The translations under genes were made by a program, and so were the position numbers. Of a stretch of DNA of 8,302 bases, positions 1 through 5,802 are shown piece after piece. The stretch comes from DASSBG01 sp964583865 (lineage in GTDB: Bacteria; Pseudomonadota; Gammaproteobacteria; Xanthomonadales; Rhodanobacteraceae): NCBI GenBank assembly GCA_964583865.1, contig CAZOXZ010000111.1, positions 1 through 8,302 of the forward strand, given 5' to 3'. Positions within the stretch are counted from its first letter, which is position 1. Each line of letters begins with the position of its first letter. Below the pieces are notes generated by a model. That model was not told the origin of the DNA. It saw only the letters and a program-made list of their open reading frames with translations, and did no database searches.

Positions 1-29
1 TGCACATCTTACTTGCTGGCTAATATCTG

Positions 30-671
30 TCAAGCCCCGAGATCATCTTTTTTGTCGTGGTCACCATGAGGGGCTGCGGCACCACTGGTTGCACTGAGAG
101 TGGGCCATGCAGCCTTGAGGTACATCAGGCCGGACCAGATGGTAAGGATGGCCGCCACCACCAGCAGCGCCTCGCCCACACGCCAGTAGCGCAACAATTC
201 AGCTTGCTGGTCATGCTCCAGCAGCAACACCACGATGGCGACGATCTGCAGGACGGTCTTGACCTTGCCCAGCACCGCCACGCGCACCTGCCCGCGCTGG
301 CCTACCTCAGCCATCCATTCGCGCAAGGCCGACACCCCGATCTCCCGGCCGACGATGACGGCCGCGGTGATGGCCAGCAACGGCGTGGGATGGGTCTGCA
401 CCAGCAGGAACAGGGTCACGGCGACCATCAACTTGTCGGCCACCGGATCGAGGAAGGCACCGAATGCCGAGGTCTGGTTCCAACGCCGCGCCAGGTAGCC
501 ATCCAGCCAGTCGGTCACGCCGGCAAGGACGAAAATCAGGGCCGCACCGAGGTTGGCGAAGCGCACCGGAATGGGCTCGTGGATGGCGTGCGCGTAGTAC
601 ACCAGAACCATGACCGGCAGCAGCAGGACCCGAAACAGGGTCAGCCAGGTGGGAATGCTGAAGTGCGGCAT
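30..671 (-). CDS. pgsA: CDP-diacylglycerol--glycerol-3-phosphate 3-phosphatidyltransferase (phosphatidylglycerophosphate synthase)
   Basis: Integral inner-membrane enzyme that condenses CDP-diacylglycerol with glycerol-3-phosphate to give phosphatidylglycerophosphate, the committed step to phosphatidylglycerol and cardiolipin. The full CDP-alcohol phosphotransferase signature is visible: D54-x2-D57-G58-x2-A61-R62-x8-G71-x3-D75-x3-D79, with all metal/substrate acidic residues present. Hydrophobic segments lie near residues 9-27, 40-54, 81-92, 97-110, 139-152 and 166-186. At 213 aa it is slightly longer than the usual 180-200 aa, because of a hydrophilic tail after about residue 190 rich in His, Asp and Lys. 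Start: ATG at 671 is chosen. A GTG directly upstream (674) would add one residue; an AGG lies 5 nt before the ATG. It is the last minus-strand gene, about 30 nt after the uvrC stop, and is probably co-transcribed with uvrC. The identification is firm; only the exact start is uncertain. Confidence 0.96.
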   Translation of the reverse strand: MPHFSIPTWLTLFRVLLLPVMVLVYYAHAIHEPIPVRFANLGAALIFVLAGVTDWLDGYLARRWNQTSAFGAFLDPVADKLMVAVTLFLLVQTHPTPLLAITAAVIVGREIGVSALREWMAEVGQRGQVRVAVLGKVKTVLQIVAIVVLLLEHDQQAELLRYWRVGEALLVVAAILTIWSGLMYLKAAWPTLSATSGAAAPHGDHDKKDDLGA

Positions 672-704
672 CACGACCTGATCCCCGTGCGCTCGCCGTG
701 CTGC

Positions 705-2528
705 TCAAGAATGCAAATGTTCATGGATTCTCCGTGCCAGTTGTTGACTGATGCCGTGGACCGCGGACAGTTCCTCGATGCCGGCGTCGCGAAGTCCTTC
801 GAGGCCACCGAACGCCCGCAACAAGTTAGCACGCCGCTGCTTGCCGATGCCGGGAATGTCCTCCAGCGTGCTGCGCTGGCGACTCGCGGCGCGCCGTCGC
901 CGGTGGCCGGTGATGGCGAAACGGTGGGACTCGTCACGGACTTCATTGACCAGATGCAATGCCGGTGAATGCGGGCCGGGATGCAGCAGCTTGCCGGCTG
1001 CTGCCAGTACCAGGGTTTCCTCGCCTGCACGACGCGCCGGCCCCTTGGCAACGCCCACCAGCATGATGCCACCGATGTCGAGTTCATCCAGCACTTCACG
1101 CGCCTGTTTCACCTGGCCCTTGCCGCCGTCGATGAGGAGGAGGTCGGGTTTTTCGCCCTCGCCGGCTGCTACCCGGCGAAAGCGCCGGGTCAGCGCCACA
1201 TGCATGGCGGCGTAGTCGTCGCCGGGCGTGATGCCTTCGATGTTGAAGCGTCGGTAATGCGACTTCAGGGCCCCATCCGGGCCAAAAACCACGCAGGATG
1301 CGACCGTGGCTTCGCCACGCGTGTGGCTGATGTCGAAACATTCGATGCGCCGCGGCGGCGCCTCCATGCCCAGCAGCTTGGTCAAGTCCATCCAGCGCTT
1401 TTCCCGCGACTGCCGGCTGGCCAGGCGCGATGCCAACGCCGCTTCGGCATTGCGCTCGGCCATTGCCAGGAAGCGCGCGCGATCGCCTCGCACGCGTCCG
1501 TGCACCCGAACCTGGCTGCCGCGGTACTCTGACAGGGTCTCCTGCAGCAGCTCGGACTCGGCGCGCGGCAGCTTGCAGATGATTTCGCTTGGTAACGGAT
1601 GGTCCAGGTAGTACTGCGCCACGAACTGGGCCAGGACCCCGGTCGCAGTATCTTCCAGCGCCAGGCGCGGGAAGAAGTCACGCGAACCCAGGCTGACGCC
1701 ATTGCGGAAAAACAGGACGCTGATGCAGGCCGTGCTGGCCTCGACGCGGCAATCCAGCACGTCCATGTCCTGGCCGGCGCCACGCACATGCTGTTCGGCC
1801 TGCAGGCTGCGCAACGTCGCCACCTGGTCGCGCAGGCGCGCGGCACGCTCGAAATCCAATTTCGCACTGGCCTCCTCCATGGCCTCGCCCAGTTCGTCGA
1901 TGATCTCGCTGCTCTTGCCTTCCAGAAACATGCGCAAATGGCGTACGTCACGGCGATAGTCTTCCTTGCCGATCAGCGGCATGCAGGGCGCCGAGCAGCG
2001 CCCGATCTGGAACTGCAGACAAGGCCGGGACCGGTTGGCGAAATAGCTGTCGGTACACGAGCGTACGCGGAACAGTTTGTGCAGCAGGTCCAGACTACGA
2101 CGCACTGCGCCGACGTTGGGATACGGCCCGAAGTATTGCCCGGGCTTGGTCTGCGGCCCCCGATGCAGGGACAGGCGTGGATAGTCATCCTCGGTGGAGA
2201 GAAAGATCCACGGGTAGCTCTTGTCGTCCCGCAGCATGATGTTGTAGTGCGGCTTCTGGGACTTGATGAGCTGGGATTCCAGCAACAGGGCCTCGCCGGC
2301 CGTGCGCGTCACGGTGACCTGGGTCCGGGCTACGCGCGCCACCATGGCCGCAATGCGAGGCTGCAGCGTGGGACGCAGGAAGTAACTGCCCACGCGTTTT
2401 TTCAGGTTCGCCGCCTTGCCGACGTACAGAAGCCTGTCCTCGGCATCGTAGAAACGATACACACCGGGCGAGGTACTCAACGTGCGAACGTAGGCCTTGC
2501 CATCAAAGCTGTGCGCTGTGCCTGCCAT
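705..2528 (-). CDS. uvrC: UvrABC system protein C (excinuclease subunit C)
   Basis: Nucleotide excision repair nuclease that cuts on both sides of a lesion within the UvrB-DNA complex. At 607 aa it is full length for the family. Domains in order: GIY-YIG nuclease for the 3' incision (GVY at 22-24, YVG at 35-37, then the K-x-R-V-GSYF stretch to residue 50); a cysteine cluster C158, C170, C178, C182; a UVR motif for UvrB binding (about 206-242); the RNase H-like nuclease for the 5' incision with catalytic triad D399 (ECFDIS), D467 (LLIDGGKGQ) and H535 (DESHRFA); and a C-terminal tandem helix-hairpin-helix (about 553-604, DIPGIGKQRR and SAVHGISQQLARRI). The cysteine spacing, x11-x7-x3, equals that of the [4Fe-4S] ligands reported in E. 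coli UvrC. The ATG at 2528 is the only Met near the expected N-terminus, with just a weak AGG one base upstream. The gene lies 35 nt after the phosphatase gene and 30-33 nt before pgsA. Confidence 0.98.
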   Translation of the reverse strand: MAGTAHSFDGKAYVRTLSTSPGVYRFYDAEDRLLYVGKAANLKKRVGSYFLRPTLQPRIAAMVARVARTQVTVTRTAGEALLLESQLIKSQKPHYNIMLRDDKSYPWIFLSTEDDYPRLSLHRGPQTKPGQYFGPYPNVGAVRRSLDLLHKLFRVRSCTDSYFANRSRPCLQFQIGRCSAPCMPLIGKEDYRRDVRHLRMFLEGKSSEIIDELGEAMEEASAKLDFERAARLRDQVATLRSLQAEQHVRGAGQDMDVLDCRVEASTACISVLFFRNGVSLGSRDFFPRLALEDTATGVLAQFVAQYYLDHPLPSEIICKLPRAESELLQETLSEYRGSQVRVHGRVRGDRARFLAMAERNAEAALASRLASRQSREKRWMDLTKLLGMEAPPRRIECFDISHTRGEATVASCVVFGPDGALKSHYRRFNIEGITPGDDYAAMHVALTRRFRRVAAGEGEKPDLLLIDGGKGQVKQAREVLDELDIGGIMLVGVAKGPARRAGEETLVLAAAGKLLHPGPHSPALHLVNEVRDESHRFAITGHRRRRAASRQRSTLEDIPGIGKQRRANLLRAFGGLEGLRDAGIEELSAVHGISQQLARRIHEHLHS

Positions 2529-2563
2529 GCCTGCATTGTACCGACGGGTTCAAGCCCCGGCAG

Positions 2564-3025
2564 TCACGTGAGCCGCGCCAGCAAGCCATCCACGGCCTGT
2601 TCCAGCAAGCCAAGGCAGGCGTCAAAGCCTTCGATCCCACCGAAATACGGGTCCGGAACCTCGCGTCCGGCGCCAAGCCCGGCCTCCTCCAGCAACAAAC
2701 CGACACGGGCGCTGCTGTCGGCCGGTTGCAGCGCCTGCAACTGGGTCAGATTGTCCCGGTCCATGGCGAGAATCATGTCGAAGCGCGTGAAATCAGCCAC
2801 CTCAACCTGGCGCGCGCGATGCGGCTCCAGATCGTAGCCATGCTTGTGTGCCGTCGCCCGCGCGCGCTTGTCGGCCTGCCCGCCTACGTGCCAGTCACCG
2901 GTGCCGGCCGAGGCCAGCGGCAAGGTTTCGCCTGCGTCCTGCAAGCGCTTGCGCGCGATGGCTTCGGCCGTCGGTGAACGGCAGATATTGCCCAGACAGA
3001 CAAACAGCAAACCACCATCACGCAT
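2564..3025 (-). CDS. Low-molecular-weight protein tyrosine phosphatase
   Basis: Cytoplasmic cysteine phosphatase of 153 aa, the normal size for the family. The P-loop C-x5-R-S sits at the N-terminus (VCLGNICRSPTAEA; nucleophile C10, R16, S17, with a second Cys at 15). The general-acid loop is DPYF (D125). The family dephosphorylates phosphotyrosine proteins; in proteobacteria some members (Wzb/Etp type) act on exopolysaccharide tyrosine kinases, but no kinase gene is visible here, so the substrate is unknown. The open frame runs far upstream through kdsB, but family homology starts at the ATG at 3025, which has GGAGG 9 nt upstream inside kdsB. The start overlaps the end of kdsB by 8 nt, indicating co-transcription and probably translational coupling. 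A general symbol such as wzb or ptp would over-claim. Confidence 0.96.
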   Translation of the reverse strand: MRDGGLLFVCLGNICRSPTAEAIARKRLQDAGETLPLASAGTGDWHVGGQADKRARATAHKHGYDLEPHRARQVEVADFTRFDMILAMDRDNLTQLQALQPADSSARVGLLLEEAGLGAGREVPDPYFGGIEGFDACLGLLEQAVDGLLARLT

Positions 3026-3815
3026 GTTGCATCGCCTCCATCGCCTGTTCCGCGCGCAGGAGGTCGTCCGCGTTGTCGATGCCTGCCGGAAAGACCTCGT
3101 CGACTTCCTGCACGGCAATGTCATAGCCGTACTCCAGCGCGCGCAGCTGTTCCAGCGACTCGGCACGCTCCAGTGCCCCCGGCGCGAGGTCCGCAAACGT
3201 GCGCAGGAAACCGGCGCGGTAGGCGTAGATACCGATATGACGCAGCAAGGGAACGTCCCTGGGCAGCTTGTCGCGATCATGCGACAGGCTTTCCCTGGCC
3301 CAGGGAATGGCCGCGCGGGAAAAATACAAGGCGCGACCGCGACGGTCGCGCACGACCTTCACGCAATCGGGACTGAACAACTCCTCGACCTCCCTCAGCG
3401 GTGTCGCCAGGGTTGCCATCGGTGTGCCGGCCTCGTCCAGCGCCTGCGCGCAGGCACGCACGCCGGCCACCGGCGCAAACGGCTCATCGCCTTGCAGGTT
3501 GACGATGGCCGTGTCATCAGGCCAGCCACACAGCTCGGCACATTCAGCCAGGCGGTCCGTGCCACTGGGGTGACCGCTGGATGTACGTACGCCACGCACC
3601 TCAAGGTCAGCCACGGCATCCAGCACCTGCGAGGCATCACTGGCCACCACGACTTCCTTGGCGCCGCACTGCAATGCGCGCCGCGCGACATGCCGGATCA
3701 ACGGCTCACCGGCAAGCAAGCGCAGGGGTTTGCCCGGCAAGCGCTTGGAGCCGAGCCGTGCCGGGATCGCAACCACGAACGTCGACAGCTTGCCGCGACT
3801 CCCCGCTGCGTTCAA
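3018..3815 (-). CDS. kdsB: 3-deoxy-manno-octulosonate cytidylyltransferase (CMP-Kdo synthetase)
   Basis: Cytoplasmic enzyme that activates Kdo with CTP to CMP-Kdo for transfer to lipid A, so the organism makes Kdo-containing LPS. Family motifs, numbered from the TTG start: nucleotide loop IPARLGSKRLPGKPL (17-31), SGTDR (84-88), NLQGDEP (106-112, metal-binding Asp), ALYFSRAAIPW (162-172) and HIGIYAYR (193-200). Start choice: a TTG at 3815 has AAGGA 7 nt upstream and lies one base after the TGA of the preceding gene (TGA-A-TTG), giving 265 aa. The nearest ATG, at 3839, gives 273 aa, has no visible ribosome binding site and overlaps the upstream gene by 23 nt. Both are longer than the usual 245-260 aa, so the first 14-22 residues are a non-conserved leader. 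The gene ends in an 8-nt overlap with the phosphatase start. Function is firm; the start is moderately certain. Confidence 0.95.
   Translation of the reverse strand: MNAAGSRGKLSTFVVAIPARLGSKRLPGKPLRLLAGEPLIRHVARRALQCGAKEVVVASDASQVLDAVADLEVRGVRTSSGHPSGTDRLAECAELCGWPDDTAIVNLQGDEPFAPVAGVRACAQALDEAGTPMATLATPLREVEELFSPDCVKVVRDRRGRALYFSRAAIPWARESLSHDRDKLPRDVPLLRHIGIYAYRAGFLRTFADLAPGALERAESLEQLRALEYGYDIAVQEVDEVFPAGIDNADDLLRAEQAMEAMQHA
3035..3039 (-). promoter_or_regulatory. Ribosome binding site of the tyrosine phosphatase gene
   Basis: GGAGG on the minus strand, 9 nt before the ATG at 3025 and within the last codons of kdsB. It supports this internal start over the much longer open frame. Confidence 0.7.
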
Positions 3816-3816
3816 T

Positions 3817-4447
3817 TCAACGTCCTTGTTTGCTGGCATGTCTGCGTCGCTCGGAAGGCCGCGCACCGCGCATGTCGGGCTGGCTGCCGGCCGCTGCCAG
3901 GGCTTCGGCATGCGAAAGGTCCACGGGCCAGGTGGCAATGGTCGGGCCGGACCTTCGGCGGGCATTCACGCCGGCAATGAAATCGGCGGCCGCCTGCTCA
4001 CGTGCCAATGCCCTGCGATTGGCCTTGGCACGACGCTCGGCCTCGCGTTGGCGCACACTCTTGCCGGGCTGAAGGTTCAGCAATGCCTTCGACACGGGCC
4101 GCTTTGCCCGCTTTCGTCCACCGCGCTTGGTCGCGGCCTTCTTGGTCGCGGTCTTCTTGGTCGCGGTCTTCTTGGTCGCGGTCTTCTTGGTCGCGGNNNN
4201 NNNNNNNNNNNNNNNNNNNNNNNNNNNNNNNNNNNNNNNNNNNNNNNNNNNNNNNNNNNNNNNNNNNNNNNNNNNNNNNNNNNNNNNNNNNNNNNNTCTT
4301 GGTCGCAGCCTTCTTGGTCGCAACCTTCTTGGTCGCAGCCTTCTTGGTCGCGACCTTCTTGCTTGCGACTTTCTTTTTCGTGTCCTTCTCGCTGGCGGCG
4401 TCCTTTGACTTCTTCGAGCCGCCGCCTACCTTTCGTGATGTAGCCAT
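3817..4447 (-). CDS. Lysine/alanine-rich repeat protein, histone H1-like, interrupted by an assembly gap
   Basis: I read one gene split by the 100-N block. The N-terminal half (50 codons from ATG 4447, AGGAG 8 nt upstream) starts MATSRKVGGGSKKSK and passes into five-residue units of the type TKKAA/TKKVA. The C-terminal half (125 residues, stop TGA at 3817-3819) begins with TKKTA units, then GGRKRAKRP, a basic helical stretch (about RQREAERRAKANRRALAREQ) and a less basic tail. The halves lie in different frames only because the N block is 100 long; any true gap divisible by 3 joins them. The smallest join gives 177 aa. The composition resembles bacterial histone H1-like proteins with Lys/Ala tails (AlgP, Bph1, HctB type), which bind DNA without sequence specificity; this is compositional likeness, not proven homology. 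I do not recognise the C-terminal part. It is the probable first gene of the kdsB-PTP-uvrC-pgsA operon, and its stop is apposed to the kdsB start. Confidence 0.75.
3823..3827 (-). promoter_or_regulatory. Ribosome binding site that decides the kdsB start
   Basis: AAGGA on the minus strand, 7 nt before the TTG at 3815-3813. It lies inside the last codons of the lysine-rich gene, whose TGA is one base before the TTG. The layout suits re-initiation by ribosomes finishing the upstream gene. The alternative ATG at 3839 has no comparable motif. Confidence 0.6.
4132..4196. repeat. 15-bp tandem repeat, left of gap
   Basis: Four full 15-bp units start at 4132, 4147, 4162 and 4177, followed by a partial unit at 4192-4196. 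The last three full units are identical (cgcggtcttcttggt); the first differs by one base. On the minus strand they encode TKKAA once and TKKTA three times in the lysine-rich protein. Confidence 0.95.
4197..4296. other. Assembly gap of 100 N
   Basis: Exactly 100 unresolved bases, the conventional placeholder for a gap of unknown size. It sits inside a 15-bp tandem repeat that continues on both sides on the same strand, so the likely cause is failure to assemble the repeat. Confidence 0.99.
4297..4378. repeat. 15-bp tandem repeat, right of gap
   Basis: A partial unit (4297-4303) is followed by units at 4304, 4319, 4334, 4349 and 4364. They are less uniform than those left of the gap and decay away from it. 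On the minus strand they encode TKKAA, TKKVA, TKKAA, SKKVA and KKKVA. They belong to the same array as the left block. Confidence 0.93.
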
Positions 4448-4455
4448 CAAATTAT

Positions 4456-4460
4456 CTCCT
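4456..4460 (-). promoter_or_regulatory. Ribosome binding site of the lysine-rich protein gene
   Basis: AGGAG on the minus strand, 8 nt before ATG 4447. It fixes the start at MATSRK and excludes the upstream in-frame extension to 4498. Confidence 0.75.
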
Positions 4461-4470
4461 GCGGGCTCCA

Positions 4471-4490
4471 ATCGCCCCGAACCGGGCGAT
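4471..4490 (-). terminator. Hairpin between the rhomboid and lysine-rich genes, possible weak terminator or attenuator
   Basis: Perfect 7-bp inverted repeat ATCGCCC / GGGCGAT around a 6-nt loop, 30 nt after the rhomboid stop and about 23 nt before the next start codon. No T-run follows on the minus strand, so it is not a canonical intrinsic terminator. It could stabilise an mRNA end, attenuate, or mean nothing. Confidence 0.35.
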
Positions 4491-4520
4491 TTCCCCAAGT
4501 ACGCTGCCGGTCATGGTGGA

Positions 4521-5135
4521 TCATCCGCCTGTCGGGTGCAACAACTGCTGCCAGAAGTACGGCACCACGGCCGGGCGCAGCGCAATGGTGAACAGGATGC
4601 CGTACAGGCCGCCCCAGAGATGCGCGCTGTGGTTGATGGAGCCGCCGCCGCGGCGCTCCATGTAAACCGAATAACCGACGTAGCCCACGGCAAACAAGAT
4701 GGCGGGCATGGGGATGAAATAGATGTACAGCATGCTCCACGGGGCCAGCAGGATGTAGGCAAACAATACCGCCGACACGGCGCCCGAGGCCCCCAGCGAA
4801 CGGTAGTTGGCATCGTGCCGGTGCTTCAGCCAGGTCGGAAGAATCGAAACAACAATGGCGCTGACATAGAAAATGGCAAAACCGAACATGCCCAAGGTGC
4901 CGGTGTAGAACGGCTCCATGGCCCGGCCAAAGAAGAACAACGTGAACATGTTGAACAGCAAATGCATGCCGTCCGCATGAATCAGGCCGTAGCTGAGGAA
5001 ACGGTCGTACTGGCCACGCTGGATGGCTGGTGGCCAGAACATCATGCGCTGCATCAGGCGCGGATTGTTGAATGCCTGGAAAGACACCACGCAGGTGGCG
5101 ACGATGATGATGATGGTGGTGGCCATGCCGGTCAT
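4521..5135 (-). CDS. Rhomboid family intramembrane serine protease
   Basis: Predicted inner-membrane protease that cleaves transmembrane helices. Catalytic features, numbered from the 5135 start: serine in GASG (S117, SLGASGAVSAVLF), the histidine of the dyad in NHSAHLWGG (H172), and the upstream H-x3-N oxyanion motif in GMHLLFNM (H58, N62). Six hydrophobic segments are seen (about 4-18, 59-70, 80-100, 116-131, 136-158 and 172-188), matching the six-helix core. The protein is 204 aa with no extra cytoplasmic domain, shorter than E. coli GlpG. Start: ATG at 5135 has GGGA 6 nt upstream; ATGs at 5141 and 5126 are also in frame, and in the 5141 case the GGGA abuts the start codon. The gene lies 60 nt after thpR on the same strand and may be co-transcribed with it. 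Its substrate cannot be inferred. All catalytic residues are present, so it is probably active rather than a pseudoprotease. Confidence 0.93.
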   Translation of the reverse strand: MTGMATTIIIIVATCVVSFQAFNNPRLMQRMMFWPPAIQRGQYDRFLSYGLIHADGMHLLFNMFTLFFFGRAMEPFYTGTLGMFGFAIFYVSAIVVSILPTWLKHRHDANYRSLGASGAVSAVLFAYILLAPWSMLYIYFIPMPAILFAVGYVGYSVYMERRGGGSINHSAHLWGGLYGILFTIALRPAVVPYFWQQLLHPTGG

Positions 5136-5195
5136 GGGCATTCCCGCGGAGAAGGTCGCCGCATGATGCCATGATTTGCCGGCTGGAACCTGCGT

Positions 5196-5750
5196 TCACA
5201 GGTCACTTGTCGATATCAGCTGCTGTCGCGCAAGGACGGCATAGTGCGCGTCACCAGCTCGGCTGCACAGCAGACACAGTTCCCGCAGGCGCAGCGTGAC
5301 AGCACTCGCAGCGATGGGCGGGATGTCCTTCTGCGTCTGGCGCGCATACGCCAGGGTCACATGTGCACGAAAGCCTCGATCCGACTCCATGGACAAACAA
5401 TGGCCAGCCAACACATGCATGAGTGTTTGCCGCATGGCATTCAGTCCCGGCGGCACCTGCGATGCCTCCAGCACCAGGGCCGGACGACGCCGATTGCCCA
5501 GCAAAGCAGGCTTGTCCAGCCACACGTCGACTGGCGATGCCGCAATGCGTGCCAGCGCCGCTGCAGCCGCCTGGCGACAGGCAGGTTGCGGGTTGTCGCC
5601 CTGCCCCAGGAACAGCAATGTGAGGTGACGCCGCTGCGGCTTTACCGTGCGCCAAACCTTCGCATCCAGATCCATTGCGGCCACCACGGCGTCCAATGCC
5701 TCATTGCAGGTGTCAGCCAAGGCGGCGATGAACAAGCGCTGGGTGGCCAT
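5196..5750 (-). CDS. thpR: RNA 2',3'-cyclic phosphodiesterase (2H phosphoesterase, LigT family)
   Basis: Cytoplasmic 2H-superfamily enzyme. The family opens 2',3'-cyclic phosphate RNA ends to 2'-phosphate and was first noted for a tRNA-ligase-like activity; its physiological role is not settled. Both catalytic tetrapeptides are present at the expected spacing: HLTL (42-45, in RRHLTLLFLG) and HVTL (130-133, in FRAHVTLAYAR). The N-terminal RLFIAA strand is typical. Length is 184 aa, normal for ThpR. Start: ATG at 5750, with GGAG 7 nt upstream; the open frame continues to 5984 but that part is antisense to the aminopeptidase and lacks homology. The gene is divergent from the aminopeptidase across 52 bp and is the first of the minus-strand series. 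Some members of the family are annotated only as 2'-5' RNA ligases; the reaction is assigned by family. Confidence 0.93.
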   Translation of the reverse strand: MATQRLFIAALADTCNEALDAVVAAMDLDAKVWRTVKPQRRHLTLLFLGQGDNPQPACRQAAAAALARIAASPVDVWLDKPALLGNRRRPALVLEASQVPPGLNAMRQTLMHVLAGHCLSMESDRGFRAHVTLAYARQTQKDIPPIAASAVTLRLRELCLLCSRAGDAHYAVLARQQLISTSDL

Positions 5751-5802
5751 GAGCCATCTCCGGACATGGCGGAAAAGTTGGCCCCACTGGTACCATGGCC
5801 GG
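5751..5802. promoter_or_regulatory. Divergent intergenic region between thpR and the aminopeptidase
   Basis: These 52 bp separate two divergently transcribed genes and must carry, or overlap, both 5' ends. They contain the thpR ribosome binding site and an 8-bp palindrome TGGTACCA (5788-5795). I see no convincing -35/-10 pair on either strand, so promoters may reach into the neighbouring coding sequence. Confidence 0.45.
5758..5761 (-). promoter_or_regulatory. Ribosome binding site of thpR
   Basis: GGAG on the minus strand, 7 nt before the ATG at 5750. It supports this start over the upstream continuation of the open frame. Confidence 0.65.

Noticed and set aside
1..29. Possible tRNA or terminator downstream of pgsA
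   Set aside because: Only 29 bases are available and neither a stem-loop nor a tRNA end can be seen in them.
2536..2541. TACAAT as a -10 box in front of uvrC on the minus strand
   Set aside because: No -35 hexamer is found at a usable distance; the gene is more simply transcribed from upstream in the operon.
1599..2837. A 412-codon plus-strand open frame opposite uvrC and the phosphatase gene
   Set aside because: It is a shadow frame; both opposing minus-strand genes are certain and this frame shows no domain.
4132..4378. Spaced repeats as a possible CRISPR array
   Set aside because: Units are 15 bp, directly tandem with no spacers, and encode in-frame TKK-type pentapeptides.
4451..4456. 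GATAAT as a -10 box for the lysine-rich gene
   Set aside because: It overlaps the ribosome binding site, would leave almost no leader, and no -35 element lies 16-18 nt upstream.
4448..4498. Upstream extension of the lysine-rich protein to 4498
   Set aside because: AGGAG is positioned for ATG 4447, and the extension would include the hairpin at 4471-4490.
5188..5203. Small inverted repeat ACCTG/CAGGT at the end of thpR as a terminator
   Set aside because: It has only 5 bp of stem, overlaps the stop codon and has no T-run.
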